Assembly: GCF_000430585.1 (NCBI RefSeq)
Contig: NZ_AUMH01000012.1
Location: 1-64,000, forward strand
Direction of reading: 5' to 3'
DNA length: 64,000 nucleotides
Origin: Alicyclobacillus herbarius DSM 13609
GTDB lineage: Bacteria; Bacillota; Bacilli; Alicyclobacillales; Alicyclobacillaceae
Shown here: in pieces, positions 45,532 to 54,757 of the stretch
Layout of the letters: each line of letters starts with the position of its first letter
How positions within the stretch are numbered: the stretch's first letter is position 1
Notes under the pieces: model-generated
Told to the model about the DNA's origin: nothing
The model's database searches: none
Seen by the model: the letters and a program-made list of their open reading frames with translations, nothing else
Made by a program: the position numbers and the translations under genes

Positions 45532-46116
45532 TCACGCGTCGTTTTCTTTCTGGCCGCCGCGAAGGTCCGGATCGAGCAGTTTGCGTGCTCGTTCCATAAT
45601 CGCGAACAACGTCTTCGAGTCTTGTTCCAACTGTTCTACCGTGACTGGGCCCAAGTCGCCTACTGGATTTCTGGCCAACTGCGCCTCCAGTTCACGGACT
45701 TTTGTGGCTAATTCGTCTCGCTCGGATTCTACCTGTTCCAGCTGTTGGCGAAGCTTTTGGTATCCGGCGTCGAACGCCTGGAGAAACTTGATAACGTCCT
45801 GCATCGATTCGGATGCGGTCATGGTCATGAAGGGGGTCGGTTCTTTGTAGGAAGAATTGGTCGCGCTCATATTTTGTGCCGACTTACGCTCCTTTTTGGC
45901 AAGTTCGATGTCATCGCGGCGTTCCTTACGGAGAACACCATTCCAGCGGTAGCCACAGGCAGCGGCTGTGCGGCCGAGTTCGGCTGCAGCCTCTTCGAAC
46001 GCTTTCAGCTGCGTGCTTCCGGTGCGAATGTGACGAAGGACAATCTCAGCCAGCCGTTCGTCATCGCTGGGCGTCCAGGCGTCTGACCGGGTCGACCAGC
46101 GTTCTACACCTTCCAT
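45532..46116 (-). CDS. rsfA: prespore-specific regulator RsfA
   Basis: A 194-residue RsfA. The N-terminal Myb/SANT-like domain is typical: DAWTPSDDERLAEIVLRHIR, STQLKAFEEAAAELGRTAAACGYRW. A coiled coil follows (about residues 105-150, LRQQLEQVESERDELATKVREL). RsfA adjusts sigma-F-dependent transcription in the forespore. The start has AAGGAGGAA upstream. A sigma-F-like promoter is seen at 46147-46176. Confidence 0.92.
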   Translation of the reverse strand: MEGVERWSTRSDAWTPSDDERLAEIVLRHIRTGSTQLKAFEEAAAELGRTAAACGYRWNGVLRKERRDDIELAKKERKSAQNMSATNSSYKEPTPFMTMTASESMQDVIKFLQAFDAGYQKLRQQLEQVESERDELATKVRELEAQLARNPVGDLGPVTVEQLEQDSKTLFAIMERARKLLDPDLRGGQKENDA

Positions 46117-46146
46117 AACAAATTCCTCCTTCTACTGGCTGCTATC

Positions 46147-46176
46147 ATTTATTTCCAAGGTGTACGAGATTAATAC
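46147..46176 (-). promoter_or_regulatory. sigma-F/sigma-G-like promoter of rsfA
   Basis: On the reverse strand GTATT (46176-46172), 15-bp spacer, GGAAATAAAT (46156-46147), close to the sigma-F pattern GYATA-N15-GGNNANANTW with single deviations in each box. B. subtilis rsfA is known to be sigma-F-dependent. Confidence 0.5.
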
Positions 46177-46258
46177 CCTGTCAGGTAAAAAACCCACTAC
46201 TATGCTATGTAAGAGTCGGGAAATCGTGACCTTGGCCGCAGAAAGTCGTAGAGAGGTA

Positions 46259-46272
46259 CGAACAGGAGTTCG
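46259..46272. promoter_or_regulatory. LexA-like box upstream of mrfAB
   Basis: CGAAC-AGGA-GTTCG fits the Gram-positive LexA box (CGAAC-N4-GTTCG) exactly in both arms. It lies 72 bp before the mrfA start and 23 bp before a TATAAA (46296-46301). Confidence 0.65.
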
Positions 46273-46344
46273 CGGGCGGATCGCGAAAAGAAAAGTATAA
46301 ACGTACACCAGACGCGGTGATGATTGAAAGAGGTTAGGGAACCC

Positions 46345-48633
46345 ATGGAATTGGCACTTTTGCTGGACGAATGGCGTCGGAGCGAGGCGTTCATGCGCCA
46401 GGTTGCCAGTTGGCAGGTTCAACCGGCTCGCCCCGGACGGATTCGCCCGCTGCCTGACTGGCTTCATGACGAAGTCCGCTCCGCCTTGATGGCGCGCGGG
46501 ATTCGCGGCTTATATTCGCATCAGCAGGAAGCCGTGGAGCGGGTGCATCTGGGTCAACACGTCATGGTCACAACACCCACTGCGAGTGGGAAGACCTTGT
46601 GTTACAACCTGCCGGTATTGGATGCGGTGTGCAAAAATCCGGAGAGTCGGGCGTTATATATCTTCCCAACGAAAGCCTTGGCACAAGACCAGGTGGCGGA
46701 ACTGAACGACCTGGTGCGCCACCTAAAAACGACGGTTCACTCCTTTACCTATGATGGCGATACGCCGATTCACGCGCGCAACAAGATTCGCGAAGCCGGA
46801 CATATCGTCGTCACCAACCCCGACATGCTGCACAGTGCGATTCTCCCGCATCATACCAAGTGGCTGCGCCTGTTTGAGAACCTGCGCTACGTGGTCGTTG
46901 ACGAGGCGCATATCTATCGTGGGGTCTTTGGTAGCCATACGGCCAATGTTCTGCGGCGGTTGCGGCGGATCTGCGAATTTTACGGGAGCAGTCCGCAGTT
47001 TATCCTCAGCTCCGCCACCTTGGCGAATCCAGAGGAGCTCGGCGCGAAGTTAATCGGAGCCGAGGTATCCCTCGTCGACGAGTCCGGAGCCCCGCACGGA
47101 GAGCGGCATACCATCATTTACAATCCACCGTTGGTCAATGAGCAGCTCGGTCTGCGCAAATCCGCGTTAACTGAGGCGCGACGGATTGGCATTCGACTGA
47201 TTAACGAGGATATTTCCACCATCGCTTTTGTTCGCTCTCGCAATCAGGTGGAACTGCTTGCGACCTATTGGAAACGGGGCGTGCGGGGAGGCGAAGACGG
47301 CCGCGTGATGGGCTACCGCGGGGGCTATCTTCCTAACGAACGGCGGCAGATTGAACGCGACTTGCGATCCGGGCGTATCCGGGGTGTGGTCAGCACGAAT
47401 GCGCTGGAGCTGGGGGTGGACATTGGATCGCTGCAGGCGGCGATTTCGGTCGGCTATCCGGGGACCATCGCTTCCCTGCGCCAACAAGCCGGGCGTGCCG
47501 GGCGCCGGCAAGGTCTCTCTTTGTCTCTATTCATTGCCAATGCGTCGGCCGTGGATCAATACGTGGTGTCGCACCCGCAGTACATCTTAGCCGGAACGCC
47601 AGAGGCCGCCCGTGTCTATCCGGACAATCTGCTCATCTTGGTCGATCACCTCAAGTGCGCGGCGTATGAATTGCCGTTCCGGACGGACGAACGGTTTGGT
47701 GTGGAGACGACGGCCGAGTTGTTGGATTATCTGGAGGCGGCGCGTGTACTGCACAAAGGGGGAGACGGACGGTATTACTGGATGGCCGATTCGCTTCCTA
47801 GCCATTCGGTTTCCTTGCGCAGCGCCGCCCAGGACAATGTGGTCATCGTCGATGTGTCAAAGGCGCACCATGTCGTCATTGGCGAGATGGACAGGTTCAG
47901 CGCCTTGACAATGCTGCACGAGGAGGCCATTTATCTCCATCAATCGCAAGTCTATCAGGTGGAGAAATTGGACCTGGAGAACGGCAAGGCGTTCGTGCGT
48001 CCAGTCGCGGTGGATTACTATACCGATGCCGAACTGGCGGTGCGCCTGCAGGTCCTGGATGAACTGAACACGCGGCAGGCCACGCAGCCTGAGGCAGCGG
48101 GCCATCACTTCGGGGAGGTGATGGTCAACGCGGTGCCGACCCTGTTTAAAAAGATCAAGTTTGACACGCATGAGAACCTGGGCTGGGGAAAGATTTACCT
48201 GCCGGAGGCCGAGCTGCACACCAGCGGCTATTGGTGTGCCTGGCAGGCGGGGGAACTGCTGCCAGGGCGCAGTCAGTGGGAAACGGCGTTGAAGGGCGCC
48301 GCCCATGTCTTGCGCCAGGCCGCATCCCTGCACTGCATGTGCATGCCCTCGGACCTGCACGCGGCGGCGTTCATCAAAGACCCGCACACCGGCTGTCCGA
48401 CCGTATATTTATACGACGCGTACCCTGGCGGGGTGGGCTTGGCCGAGCGCGTATATCGAATTGCCGAAGACGTGTTTGCGACCGCCTGGGACATGGTCTC
48501 TGCATGCCCCTGTGAGACAGGGTGTCCGTCCTGCATTGGAGCCGGTCAGGACGATCCGGACGCCAAGGCGTGGGTGAAGGTGTTACTGTCTACAGTCACT
48601 CATCCGACGCCTGCAGAGGTGAGCATCCGGTGA
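46345..48633 (+). CDS. mrfA: DEAD/DEAH helicase MrfA (YprA)
   Basis: A 762-residue superfamily 2 helicase. Motif I TPTASGKTLCYNLP, motif II VVVDEAHIYRG, motif III LSSATLANPEE, motif VI QQAGRAGRRQGLSLS. The C-terminal DUF1998 part holds a Cys cluster ending CPCETGCPSCIG, with earlier HCMCMP, that binds zinc in MrfA. In B. subtilis MrfA and the exonuclease MrfB excise mitomycin C adducts by a UvrABC-independent route. ATG 46345 follows AGAGGTTAGGG. The stop overlaps mrfB (GTGA). Confidence 0.92.
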   Translation: MELALLLDEWRRSEAFMRQVASWQVQPARPGRIRPLPDWLHDEVRSALMARGIRGLYSHQQEAVERVHLGQHVMVTTPTASGKTLCYNLPVLDAVCKNPESRALYIFPTKALAQDQVAELNDLVRHLKTTVHSFTYDGDTPIHARNKIREAGHIVVTNPDMLHSAILPHHTKWLRLFENLRYVVVDEAHIYRGVFGSHTANVLRRLRRICEFYGSSPQFILSSATLANPEELGAKLIGAEVSLVDESGAPHGERHTIIYNPPLVNEQLGLRKSALTEARRIGIRLINEDISTIAFVRSRNQVELLATYWKRGVRGGEDGRVMGYRGGYLPNERRQIERDLRSGRIRGVVSTNALELGVDIGSLQAAISVGYPGTIASLRQQAGRAGRRQGLSLSLFIANASAVDQYVVSHPQYILAGTPEAARVYPDNLLILVDHLKCAAYELPFRTDERFGVETTAELLDYLEAARVLHKGGDGRYYWMADSLPSHSVSLRSAAQDNVVIVDVSKAHHVVIGEMDRFSALTMLHEEAIYLHQSQVYQVEKLDLENGKAFVRPVAVDYYTDAELAVRLQVLDELNTRQATQPEAAGHHFGEVMVNAVPTLFKKIKFDTHENLGWGKIYLPEAELHTSGYWCAWQAGELLPGRSQWETALKGAAHVLRQAASLHCMCMPSDLHAAAFIKDPHTGCPTVYLYDAYPGGVGLAERVYRIAEDVFATAWDMVSACPCETGCPSCIGAGQDDPDAKAWVKVLLSTVTHPTPAEVSIR

Positions 48634-50138
48634 GTCGGTCGTTGTTGGAGCGGTTGGCCGCGTTGGAACAGTCGGTCCGCCGGCCGACGCCCGCCTCGGG
48701 GAAGATGGAACCTGCGGCGTCCGCGGGCCGTAATGCGAATGACCGTGCGGATGTGGATGCGGATTGTCCAGATGTGGACCGTACAGGTTTGGACCAATCA
48801 CCCAGCTCGGATGCTGGAGGCGCGCAGTCTGGAGCGGCGACGTTTACCGCAACTGGCCTAGAGCAGCTCGGGTTTTGTCGGGAGGACGACGGCTTGGGTC
48901 CGATTTGGCATCGAGAGTTGCGCTACGACATCCTGACCTGGCATGGAAACGGCCGGTTTCTCCACCTCCTGGAGTGCGATTTGCGCAGTCTCATGCGTCT
49001 GACTGTGCGCGCCGGCGAGACGTCAAGTGAACGCGTGGCGGCGTCTGACCCGGTTCCGGCGGTGGAACGGATGCGTTTCTACGATACCGAGACGACCGGT
49101 CTCGGCAGTGGCGCCGGGACATTTCCGTTTTTGCACGCCATCGGATTGGTGGAAGGCGACGAGTGGGTTATCCATCAGTACCTGCTGGTCGATTACACGG
49201 AGGAAGCGACCCTCTTGGCAACCCTACATCAGCGACACTTTGAGCCTGGAACAGTTGTCGTTTCCTACAACGGACGCAGCTTTGACTGGCCGCTTTTGTT
49301 GAATCGCTTTGTCCTCTACCGGCTGTCGGCGCCTACTGAGGTTCGGCAATTGGATTTGATGTATCCGTGCCGTCGCCTGTGGAAAAAGCGCCTCGGCCGC
49401 ACCAATCTGGCGGCCATCGAGGGGGAGATTTTAGGGGTCCGCCGCATCAATGATTTGCCAGGGCATGAGGCCCCTGCGCGGTACTTTGAATTCGTATCCA
49501 CCCGCGATGCGGCGCGATTGGAGCCGGTTTGCGACCATAACGCAGCCGACGTGTCGAGTCTAGCGCGTCTGGCCGCGGTGCTGGCAGAGACACTGAACGG
49601 AGGGCGGACTGTCGAGACCGCGGCGGAATACACCGCCTTGGCCCGTTGGTACGGAGAATGGGGCGAATACGACTTGGCGGAACACTGTTTGGCGGTCGCC
49701 GTCGGTTGTCCGGATGCGGAGTGGCAGGCGTATTGGCTGCGCAGTCTGTTGCTGAAACGGCAGCAGCGGTGGCAGGAGGCACAGGAAGTCTGGACAGAGA
49801 TGGCGCAGCAATTCTCTTGGGCGGTGGCACCGCTGGTGGAACTGGCCAAACTGGCGGAGCACCGTGAGAAGGACTGGTCAAAGGCCATGCACTGGACGCG
49901 TACCGCGCTGGCGAGATTAGAGAAGCCAAGATTGGGCCCGGATGGGCACGGTCTGTCTTCAAACGGCATTCGCACCGTATCCGCACTGACGAATTGGCGC
50001 GCAGTTGTAGCCGAGAAGGCGCCGGTGTACGACGATGCGCAGCGCGCACGTATTCGCGGGCAGCTACTCCATCGTTTGCAGCGTCTGGAACGAAAAATGC
50101 GCCAGGATAAACACCCTGACGCACAGAACGCGGATTGA
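48630..50138 (+). CDS. mrfB: DEDD exonuclease MrfB (YprB)
   Basis: A 502-residue protein. A low-similarity, Asp/Pro-rich stretch (about residues 20-75) precedes an RNase H-like exonuclease domain: FYDTETTGLGSGAG (D, E), VVSYNGRSFDWPLLLNRF (D) and VCDHNAADVSSLARL (H, D). The last 150 residues are TPR-like (YTALARWYGEWGEYDLAEHCLA). It works with MrfA in removal of damaged DNA. GTG 48630 overlaps the mrfA stop and has AGAGGTGAG just upstream. Confidence 0.88.
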   Translation: MSRSLLERLAALEQSVRRPTPASGKMEPAASAGRNANDRADVDADCPDVDRTGLDQSPSSDAGGAQSGAATFTATGLEQLGFCREDDGLGPIWHRELRYDILTWHGNGRFLHLLECDLRSLMRLTVRAGETSSERVAASDPVPAVERMRFYDTETTGLGSGAGTFPFLHAIGLVEGDEWVIHQYLLVDYTEEATLLATLHQRHFEPGTVVVSYNGRSFDWPLLLNRFVLYRLSAPTEVRQLDLMYPCRRLWKKRLGRTNLAAIEGEILGVRRINDLPGHEAPARYFEFVSTRDAARLEPVCDHNAADVSSLARLAAVLAETLNGGRTVETAAEYTALARWYGEWGEYDLAEHCLAVAVGCPDAEWQAYWLRSLLLKRQQRWQEAQEVWTEMAQQFSWAVAPLVELAKLAEHREKDWSKAMHWTRTALARLEKPRLGPDGHGLSSNGIRTVSALTNWRAVVAEKAPVYDDAQRARIRGQLLHRLQRLERKMRQDKHPDAQNAD

Positions 50139-50215
50139 ACGGCACGCACCGAGATCACCCGGATAGGCCATGGTTTTTCATCGCTCGCAACCTTTGCACG
50201 GATTCACATGGTGGC

Positions 50216-53200
50216 TCAATCTGCGACAGGTAGCTCCTCCCGCCGTTCGCGCCGGTGTTGGCGCAAATGCAGCAGTTCGTACATGACAGGAACCACAATC
50301 AGGGTGAGCAGCGTCGATGTCACTAATCCGCCGATGACCACCACCGCCAGCCCCTGGGAAATCAATGCTCCTTCCGTAAATCCAATCGCCAATGGAAGCA
50401 AGGCACAAACGGTGGCGACGGCCGTCATCAGAATCGGTCGCAGGCGGGTGGCCCCAGCCTCCAATAACGCCGAGCGGATGGACTGGCCTTCACGCCGCCG
50501 TTGTTCCACCCGGTCCACGAGCACAATCGCGTTCGTCACCACAATCCCCATCAGCATCAAAATGCCGATGAGAGAGGACACGCTCACGGGCTGGTGCGTG
50601 ACGACGGTCCCGAAGAAGGCGCCAATTAAGGCTGCCGGCATCGAAAACAAGATGGCAAACGGAGCGGACCAACCCCCGAACGTAATCAGCATGACCAGGT
50701 ACACGATGCCAACACTTACCACAATCGCTTCAATCAACTGGGAGAAACTCTGGTTTTTCTGCTGACTATCCCCGGACAGTTCGGTTTTCACCCCATGCGG
50801 CAGGTGCAGGGATTGCACCTTGGCCAATGCCAGCTGCGTCGTGCGCCCCGTATTCTGGCCGGTAAAGGTCCCGGTGACCGAGGCGTATGCCTGCCCGTCG
50901 CGGTGCTGAACGGATATGGGAGACTGCACTACGCGCACGGAGGCCACATCGGCCAGGTGCAGGGTCTGTCCAGTGCTGGTTTGAATCGGCAGGTTCCGCA
51001 ACGCCTTCAGCGCATCCAATCGACTCTCAGGCCGCAGTTTTGCCACGACCGTGTACGTGGTCTGGTCGAGCTGCACGGTACCGACCTGGTTTCCGCCGAC
51101 GTAGTCCTTGACGATGTTTCCGATCTGGTAGGCACTCAACCCGTATTTGGCCGCCTTGGCGACGTCGGTATGAATTTCTATCTGCGGCTGCGTGGCGGTG
51201 AGATTGTTCGTCACGTTGGCCAGTCCGGGTACGTGCGATAAAGATTTGGTTATTTGCACCGCAGCCTGTTTAATGGCCTGATTGCTCGGTCCAGTCACAA
51301 TCAGCTCGAGCGATCCGGACGTACCTCCCATCGAGAGGCTGTTCACTTGAATCTGCGCGGGCCCTGCCAACGGTTTGACCTGACCGCGCAGTTTGGCCAA
51401 AAACGCATCCACATTGGTATCCGGCTGCAGTCTGAGCATGATGGTGGCTTGATTACTTTGGCTCACACTGCCGCTCATCGATATTTCTCCGCTGTCTCCG
51501 CCCACCTGGGTGTTGATCTGCGATACGGCCGGGGACCGGGTTACCACATCCTCAATCTGCCGAGCCTTGGCATCCGTTTCGGAACGGGCTGTTCCCACCG
51601 GCATCTGGATGGAGATGGTGGCAAACTTTTCTTCCGTTTGCGGAATGAACGTGCTGCCGGCCAGGGGCAGTACGAGGATGGAGGCCACCAATGCCACCCC
51701 GGTCAAACCGAGCACGACAGCCTTGTGTTCCAGACACCAGTTGAGAGTGTGTCGATACACCCGACGCCAGGTCGGCTCCTGGTCAATCGGGCTTGGCTCG
51801 GATTTTGGGGTGCGCCGCGTGACGAGCAGCCATGCCATCAAGGGCACCACGGTCAAGGCGACGAGCAGGGAAGACAAGAGCGAACAGACCACGGTCAAAG
51901 CGAAGGGAAAGAAAATCTTCCCGACAAGACCGCCGACCAGACTGAGCGGCAGGAAAACGGCCACCGTCGTGATGGTGGACGAGGTGATGGCTCGGCCAAC
52001 TTCGGCCGTCGCCGCCAGGGCGAGCTCCCTTCCGCTTCCCAAGCGGCGGCGCCACCTTCTGTGAATGTTTTCAATCACAACGATGCTGTCGTCGACCACG
52101 CGCCCCGTCGCGACCGCCATCCCGCCCAGCGTCATGATGTTCAGGGTGACGTGGAAACGGTTCAGCAGGACGAGGGCGATAAGGATAGATAACGGGATCG
52201 ATACGATGGCGATAACGGTGGTCCGGACACTGCGCAGGAACAGCAGAATGACCAGCACAGCAAACAACGCACCGAACACCGCCTCGCGTATCGTGCCGTT
52301 CAGGGACGCTGTTATCATGTCGGCGCTGTCAAACAGGGTGTGCACACGTACACCCGATGGCAGCTGCGATTGCAGTTGAGCCAACTCGGCAGCCACTGCC
52401 CGGCTGACGGCTACCGTGTTTGCGTCTTGCGACTTGTTGACCCCAATGAACACACTGGGTTTTCCATTGGTGCGATTGATGGAGCCGCTTGTCGGCGGTT
52501 GCAGCTGGATATCCGCCAGAGTGCTCAAGGCGACCGTTTTGAGTGTGTTTGATTGCTGGTCGGTCGCGCTTTTTGCAGGCGTGGTCGGAACCGCAGTACC
52601 TGTATGGCTTTGCGCCGAGGAGCTGGCGCTCATCCGCTTTTGGAGTGCCGAGAGTTGGCTCGTTAACTGCGACTGGGTCTTTTCCAACCCTTGAATCTCC
52701 GCTTGCAGTTGCGCAATCTTGTGCGGATCGCGCGAGTTGGCAGGCTTTTGCAGTTCCTGGTTCAGGGCGAGCTCGGCCCCAAACAGCTGACCCTGCACCG
52801 TCTGCAGCGAGCTGAGCAGTTGTGTTTCTGTTTGTACCAAGCCAAGTCCTTGCCCGACCTGGCCAAGCCCAGAAGCCACCTGACCGACGGCAGAGCCAAG
52901 TTGTTGCATGCCTTGTCCCATCTTTTCGAGACCCGCGTTCGGGTTCGGCGGGATAGGGATGCGTAGTTTGCGTAAATCGGACAGCGAGGCGACGGAACTG
53001 GCCAGTTGCACCGGCTGTTCCTTTCCGCCCATCACCGTGGATCCGAGGGGCATTACGGTGTCGTCCGCCTGTAGGTCTTGCAGCACCTCGTCCAGTGTGA
53101 GGTTGTATTTCTTCAACTGCTTGGGGTGGAAGTTCATGACCACTTGGTCTGCGGCAGCACCGGCTGTGCTCACCTTGGCGACTCCGCTTACCCCTTCCAG

Positions 53201-53689
53201 AGCGGGGACCACGGTATTGTTGACCACGTCTTTGAGTTTATTTGGGCTGATGTGGCTGCCCGATACGGTCAGGTACAGTATGGGGGAGGATTCAAACGAG
53301 AAGTCTTGCACGCTTGGCTGTCCGGCACCATCTGGGAGTTTGACCTGGTTAACAGCCGCTTGCACCTTTTGCTGGACATCGTTCACATTCGCGTCCATCG
53401 TCAACTGAATTTCTACTTCCGAGACGTTGGCGACGGATGTGGATAAGACCGTGTCTACCCCTGCAAGGCCCTTGACCGCCTTTTCGAGGGGCTCTGTGAC
53501 ATCATTGGCGACCTGCTCTGGACCGGCACCTGGATAGGAAGTGACCACAGACAGCATCGGCAAGGAAATGTCTGGCATCAGTTCTTCCTGCAGCTGTCGC
53601 CCAGATAGGATACCACCGATAGCAATCAGTACGACAAGGATGGCAATGACGACCGGGTTGTTCAAGGCGAAACGGGTCAAAAAGCGCAT
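50216..53689 (-). CDS. RND efflux permease (SwrC/AcrB-like) with coiled-coil insertion
   Basis: A 1157-residue RND transporter with 12 membrane helices. Family marks: FALNNPVVIAILVVLIAIGG in helix 1, PGAGPEQVANDVTEPLE in the porter domain, and the proton-relay Asp pair GRVVDDSIVVIENIHRR in helix 4. SwrC of B. subtilis has about 1065 residues. The extra length lies mainly at residues about 250-382 (52543-52939): repeats rich in Gly, Gln and Leu (MGQGMQQLGSAVGQVASGLG), then a predicted coiled coil (KIAQLQAEIQGLEKTQSQLT) and a Ser/Thr linker. No adaptor gene is adjacent. Start supported by AAGGAGTG. Confidence 0.92.
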   Translation of the reverse strand: MRFLTRFALNNPVVIAILVVLIAIGGILSGRQLQEELMPDISLPMLSVVTSYPGAGPEQVANDVTEPLEKAVKGLAGVDTVLSTSVANVSEVEIQLTMDANVNDVQQKVQAAVNQVKLPDGAGQPSVQDFSFESSPILYLTVSGSHISPNKLKDVVNNTVVPALEGVSGVAKVSTAGAAADQVVMNFHPKQLKKYNLTLDEVLQDLQADDTVMPLGSTVMGGKEQPVQLASSVASLSDLRKLRIPIPPNPNAGLEKMGQGMQQLGSAVGQVASGLGQVGQGLGLVQTETQLLSSLQTVQGQLFGAELALNQELQKPANSRDPHKIAQLQAEIQGLEKTQSQLTSQLSALQKRMSASSSAQSHTGTAVPTTPAKSATDQQSNTLKTVALSTLADIQLQPPTSGSINRTNGKPSVFIGVNKSQDANTVAVSRAVAAELAQLQSQLPSGVRVHTLFDSADMITASLNGTIREAVFGALFAVLVILLFLRSVRTTVIAIVSIPLSILIALVLLNRFHVTLNIMTLGGMAVATGRVVDDSIVVIENIHRRWRRRLGSGRELALAATAEVGRAITSSTITTVAVFLPLSLVGGLVGKIFFPFALTVVCSLLSSLLVALTVVPLMAWLLVTRRTPKSEPSPIDQEPTWRRVYRHTLNWCLEHKAVVLGLTGVALVASILVLPLAGSTFIPQTEEKFATISIQMPVGTARSETDAKARQIEDVVTRSPAVSQINTQVGGDSGEISMSGSVSQSNQATIMLRLQPDTNVDAFLAKLRGQVKPLAGPAQIQVNSLSMGGTSGSLELIVTGPSNQAIKQAAVQITKSLSHVPGLANVTNNLTATQPQIEIHTDVAKAAKYGLSAYQIGNIVKDYVGGNQVGTVQLDQTTYTVVAKLRPESRLDALKALRNLPIQTSTGQTLHLADVASVRVVQSPISVQHRDGQAYASVTGTFTGQNTGRTTQLALAKVQSLHLPHGVKTELSGDSQQKNQSFSQLIEAIVVSVGIVYLVMLITFGGWSAPFAILFSMPAALIGAFFGTVVTHQPVSVSSLIGILMLMGIVVTNAIVLVDRVEQRRREGQSIRSALLEAGATRLRPILMTAVATVCALLPLAIGFTEGALISQGLAVVVIGGLVTSTLLTLIVVPVMYELLHLRQHRRERREELPVAD

Positions 53690-53727
53690 GTCGGCACTCC
53701 TTGTTGGACAGGGTCAATTTTTCCCTC

Positions 53728-53757
53728 ATTGTAAGCATAGGGTGCGTCCGCTGACAA
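53728..53757 (-). promoter_or_regulatory. promoter of the RND gene
   Basis: On the reverse strand TTGTCA (53757-53752), 18-bp spacer, TACAAT (53733-53728). Confidence 0.6.
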
Positions 53758-53949
53758 TGCCTTTTACGTTATAAAACATTTTTACAGTGAAATAGAGATG
53801 GAGGACCGACCATGGATACGATATGGCCTGCCCCACGGCTATCAGACTTGCGGACAATCCCGCTCTCGTCTACTGTTGTAAGGAGAACCATCGTCGCCGT
53901 GCCAAGCCGTGGAGACAGAGCGGAAGGTGGTGCGTGGGGAGGCATAGGT

Positions 53950-54576
53950 ATGGAATTTCGCGGGTTTACCGATGACGATTTTGAAGTCTTCGCCGTTCCC
54001 GGTTTGGAGCCGCGCATGGCAGAACTGAAAGCTCGCCTGCGGCCAAAACTGGAGCAGCTGGGTCAGGATTTGTCCGAATACCTCAGACAACGGCTCGGTC
54101 GACCGATGTGGGCGCACGTGGCAAAACACGCTCGACGCACCGTGAATCCGCCGGATGACAGTTGGGTGGCTTTTTGCCATGAGCGTCGTGGGTATAAAAA
54201 ACACCCTCACTTTCAAGTGGGCGCATGGCGAACGCACGCGTTTGCCGTATTTGGGGTGATCTCGGAGTGCCCAGGGCGCGCGCAATACGCGGCGCGGCTT
54301 TTGCAGCGGGTAGAAGAAGTAAAGACCTGGGTGTCCGATGATTACGTGTGGATACCGGATCACACCAATCCAGCGTCCCTGCCGGCCGTTTCGGTGGACA
54401 CGGAACGCTTGGTGGAACTGTTTGAGCGGTTAGGGCAGTCGCGGCAGGGAGAATTGCTGGTCGGCATCTGTATACCGCGGGAGGAAGCCGTGGAACTGGG
54501 CGCGGTTGGCTTTGAAGAACGGGTGAAAGAGACGTTTAATCGGCTCATCCCGTTCTACGAACTCGCGATAGATTGA
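53950..54576 (+). CDS. DUF1054 (YktB-like) protein
   Basis: A 208-residue DUF1054 protein: FRGFTDDDFEVFAVPGLEPRM at the N-terminus, AKHARRTVNPPDDSWVAFCHE, FQVGAWRTHAFAVFGVI, and SDDYVWIPDHTNPA. Function unknown. The ORF is open from 53812, but the family start is ATG 53950, preceded by GGGGAGG. The divergent RND gene shares the 260-bp upstream region. Confidence 0.85.
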   Translation: MEFRGFTDDDFEVFAVPGLEPRMAELKARLRPKLEQLGQDLSEYLRQRLGRPMWAHVAKHARRTVNPPDDSWVAFCHERRGYKKHPHFQVGAWRTHAFAVFGVISECPGRAQYAARLLQRVEEVKTWVSDDYVWIPDHTNPASLPAVSVDTERLVELFERLGQSRQGELLVGICIPREEAVELGAVGFEERVKETFNRLIPFYELAID

Positions 54577-54581
54577 TTGTA

Positions 54582-54747
54582 AGTCCGGAAAGGGGTCAGG
54601 TAAGACCCAAGCAGTGCCAGGAAACTAGCCAAAATGCGAACTGGGCCTGGTCGCCAGGACAACAGTCCAGTGGACTGTTGTCCCGTTTAGGCCGGGCGAT
54701 AGCCCGGCGGAAGTTCTGACACCTTTTCGGACCACCTTAAAAGGAGG
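54582..54747 (+). ncRNA. candidate structured RNA or cis-regulatory leader of the HD-domain gene
   Basis: An 18-nt terminal stem closes the element: AGTCCGGAAAGGGGTCAG (54582-54599) against CTGACACCTTTTCGGACC (54716-54733), with one G-U and about two mismatches. Inside are GGACAACAGTCC/GGACTGTTGTCC (54657-54668/54672-54683, loop AGT) and GCCGGGC/GCCCGGC (54691-54697/54702-54708, loop GATA). GGGTC/GACCC (54593-54597/54604-54608) competes with the terminal stem. CCACCTT (54732-54738) can pair with the Shine-Dalgarno AAGGAGG (54741-54747) and overlaps the right arm by 2 nt. I recognise no known riboswitch. A palindromic mobile element is an alternative. Confidence 0.5.
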
Positions 54748-54757
54748 TTGTTGGGTC

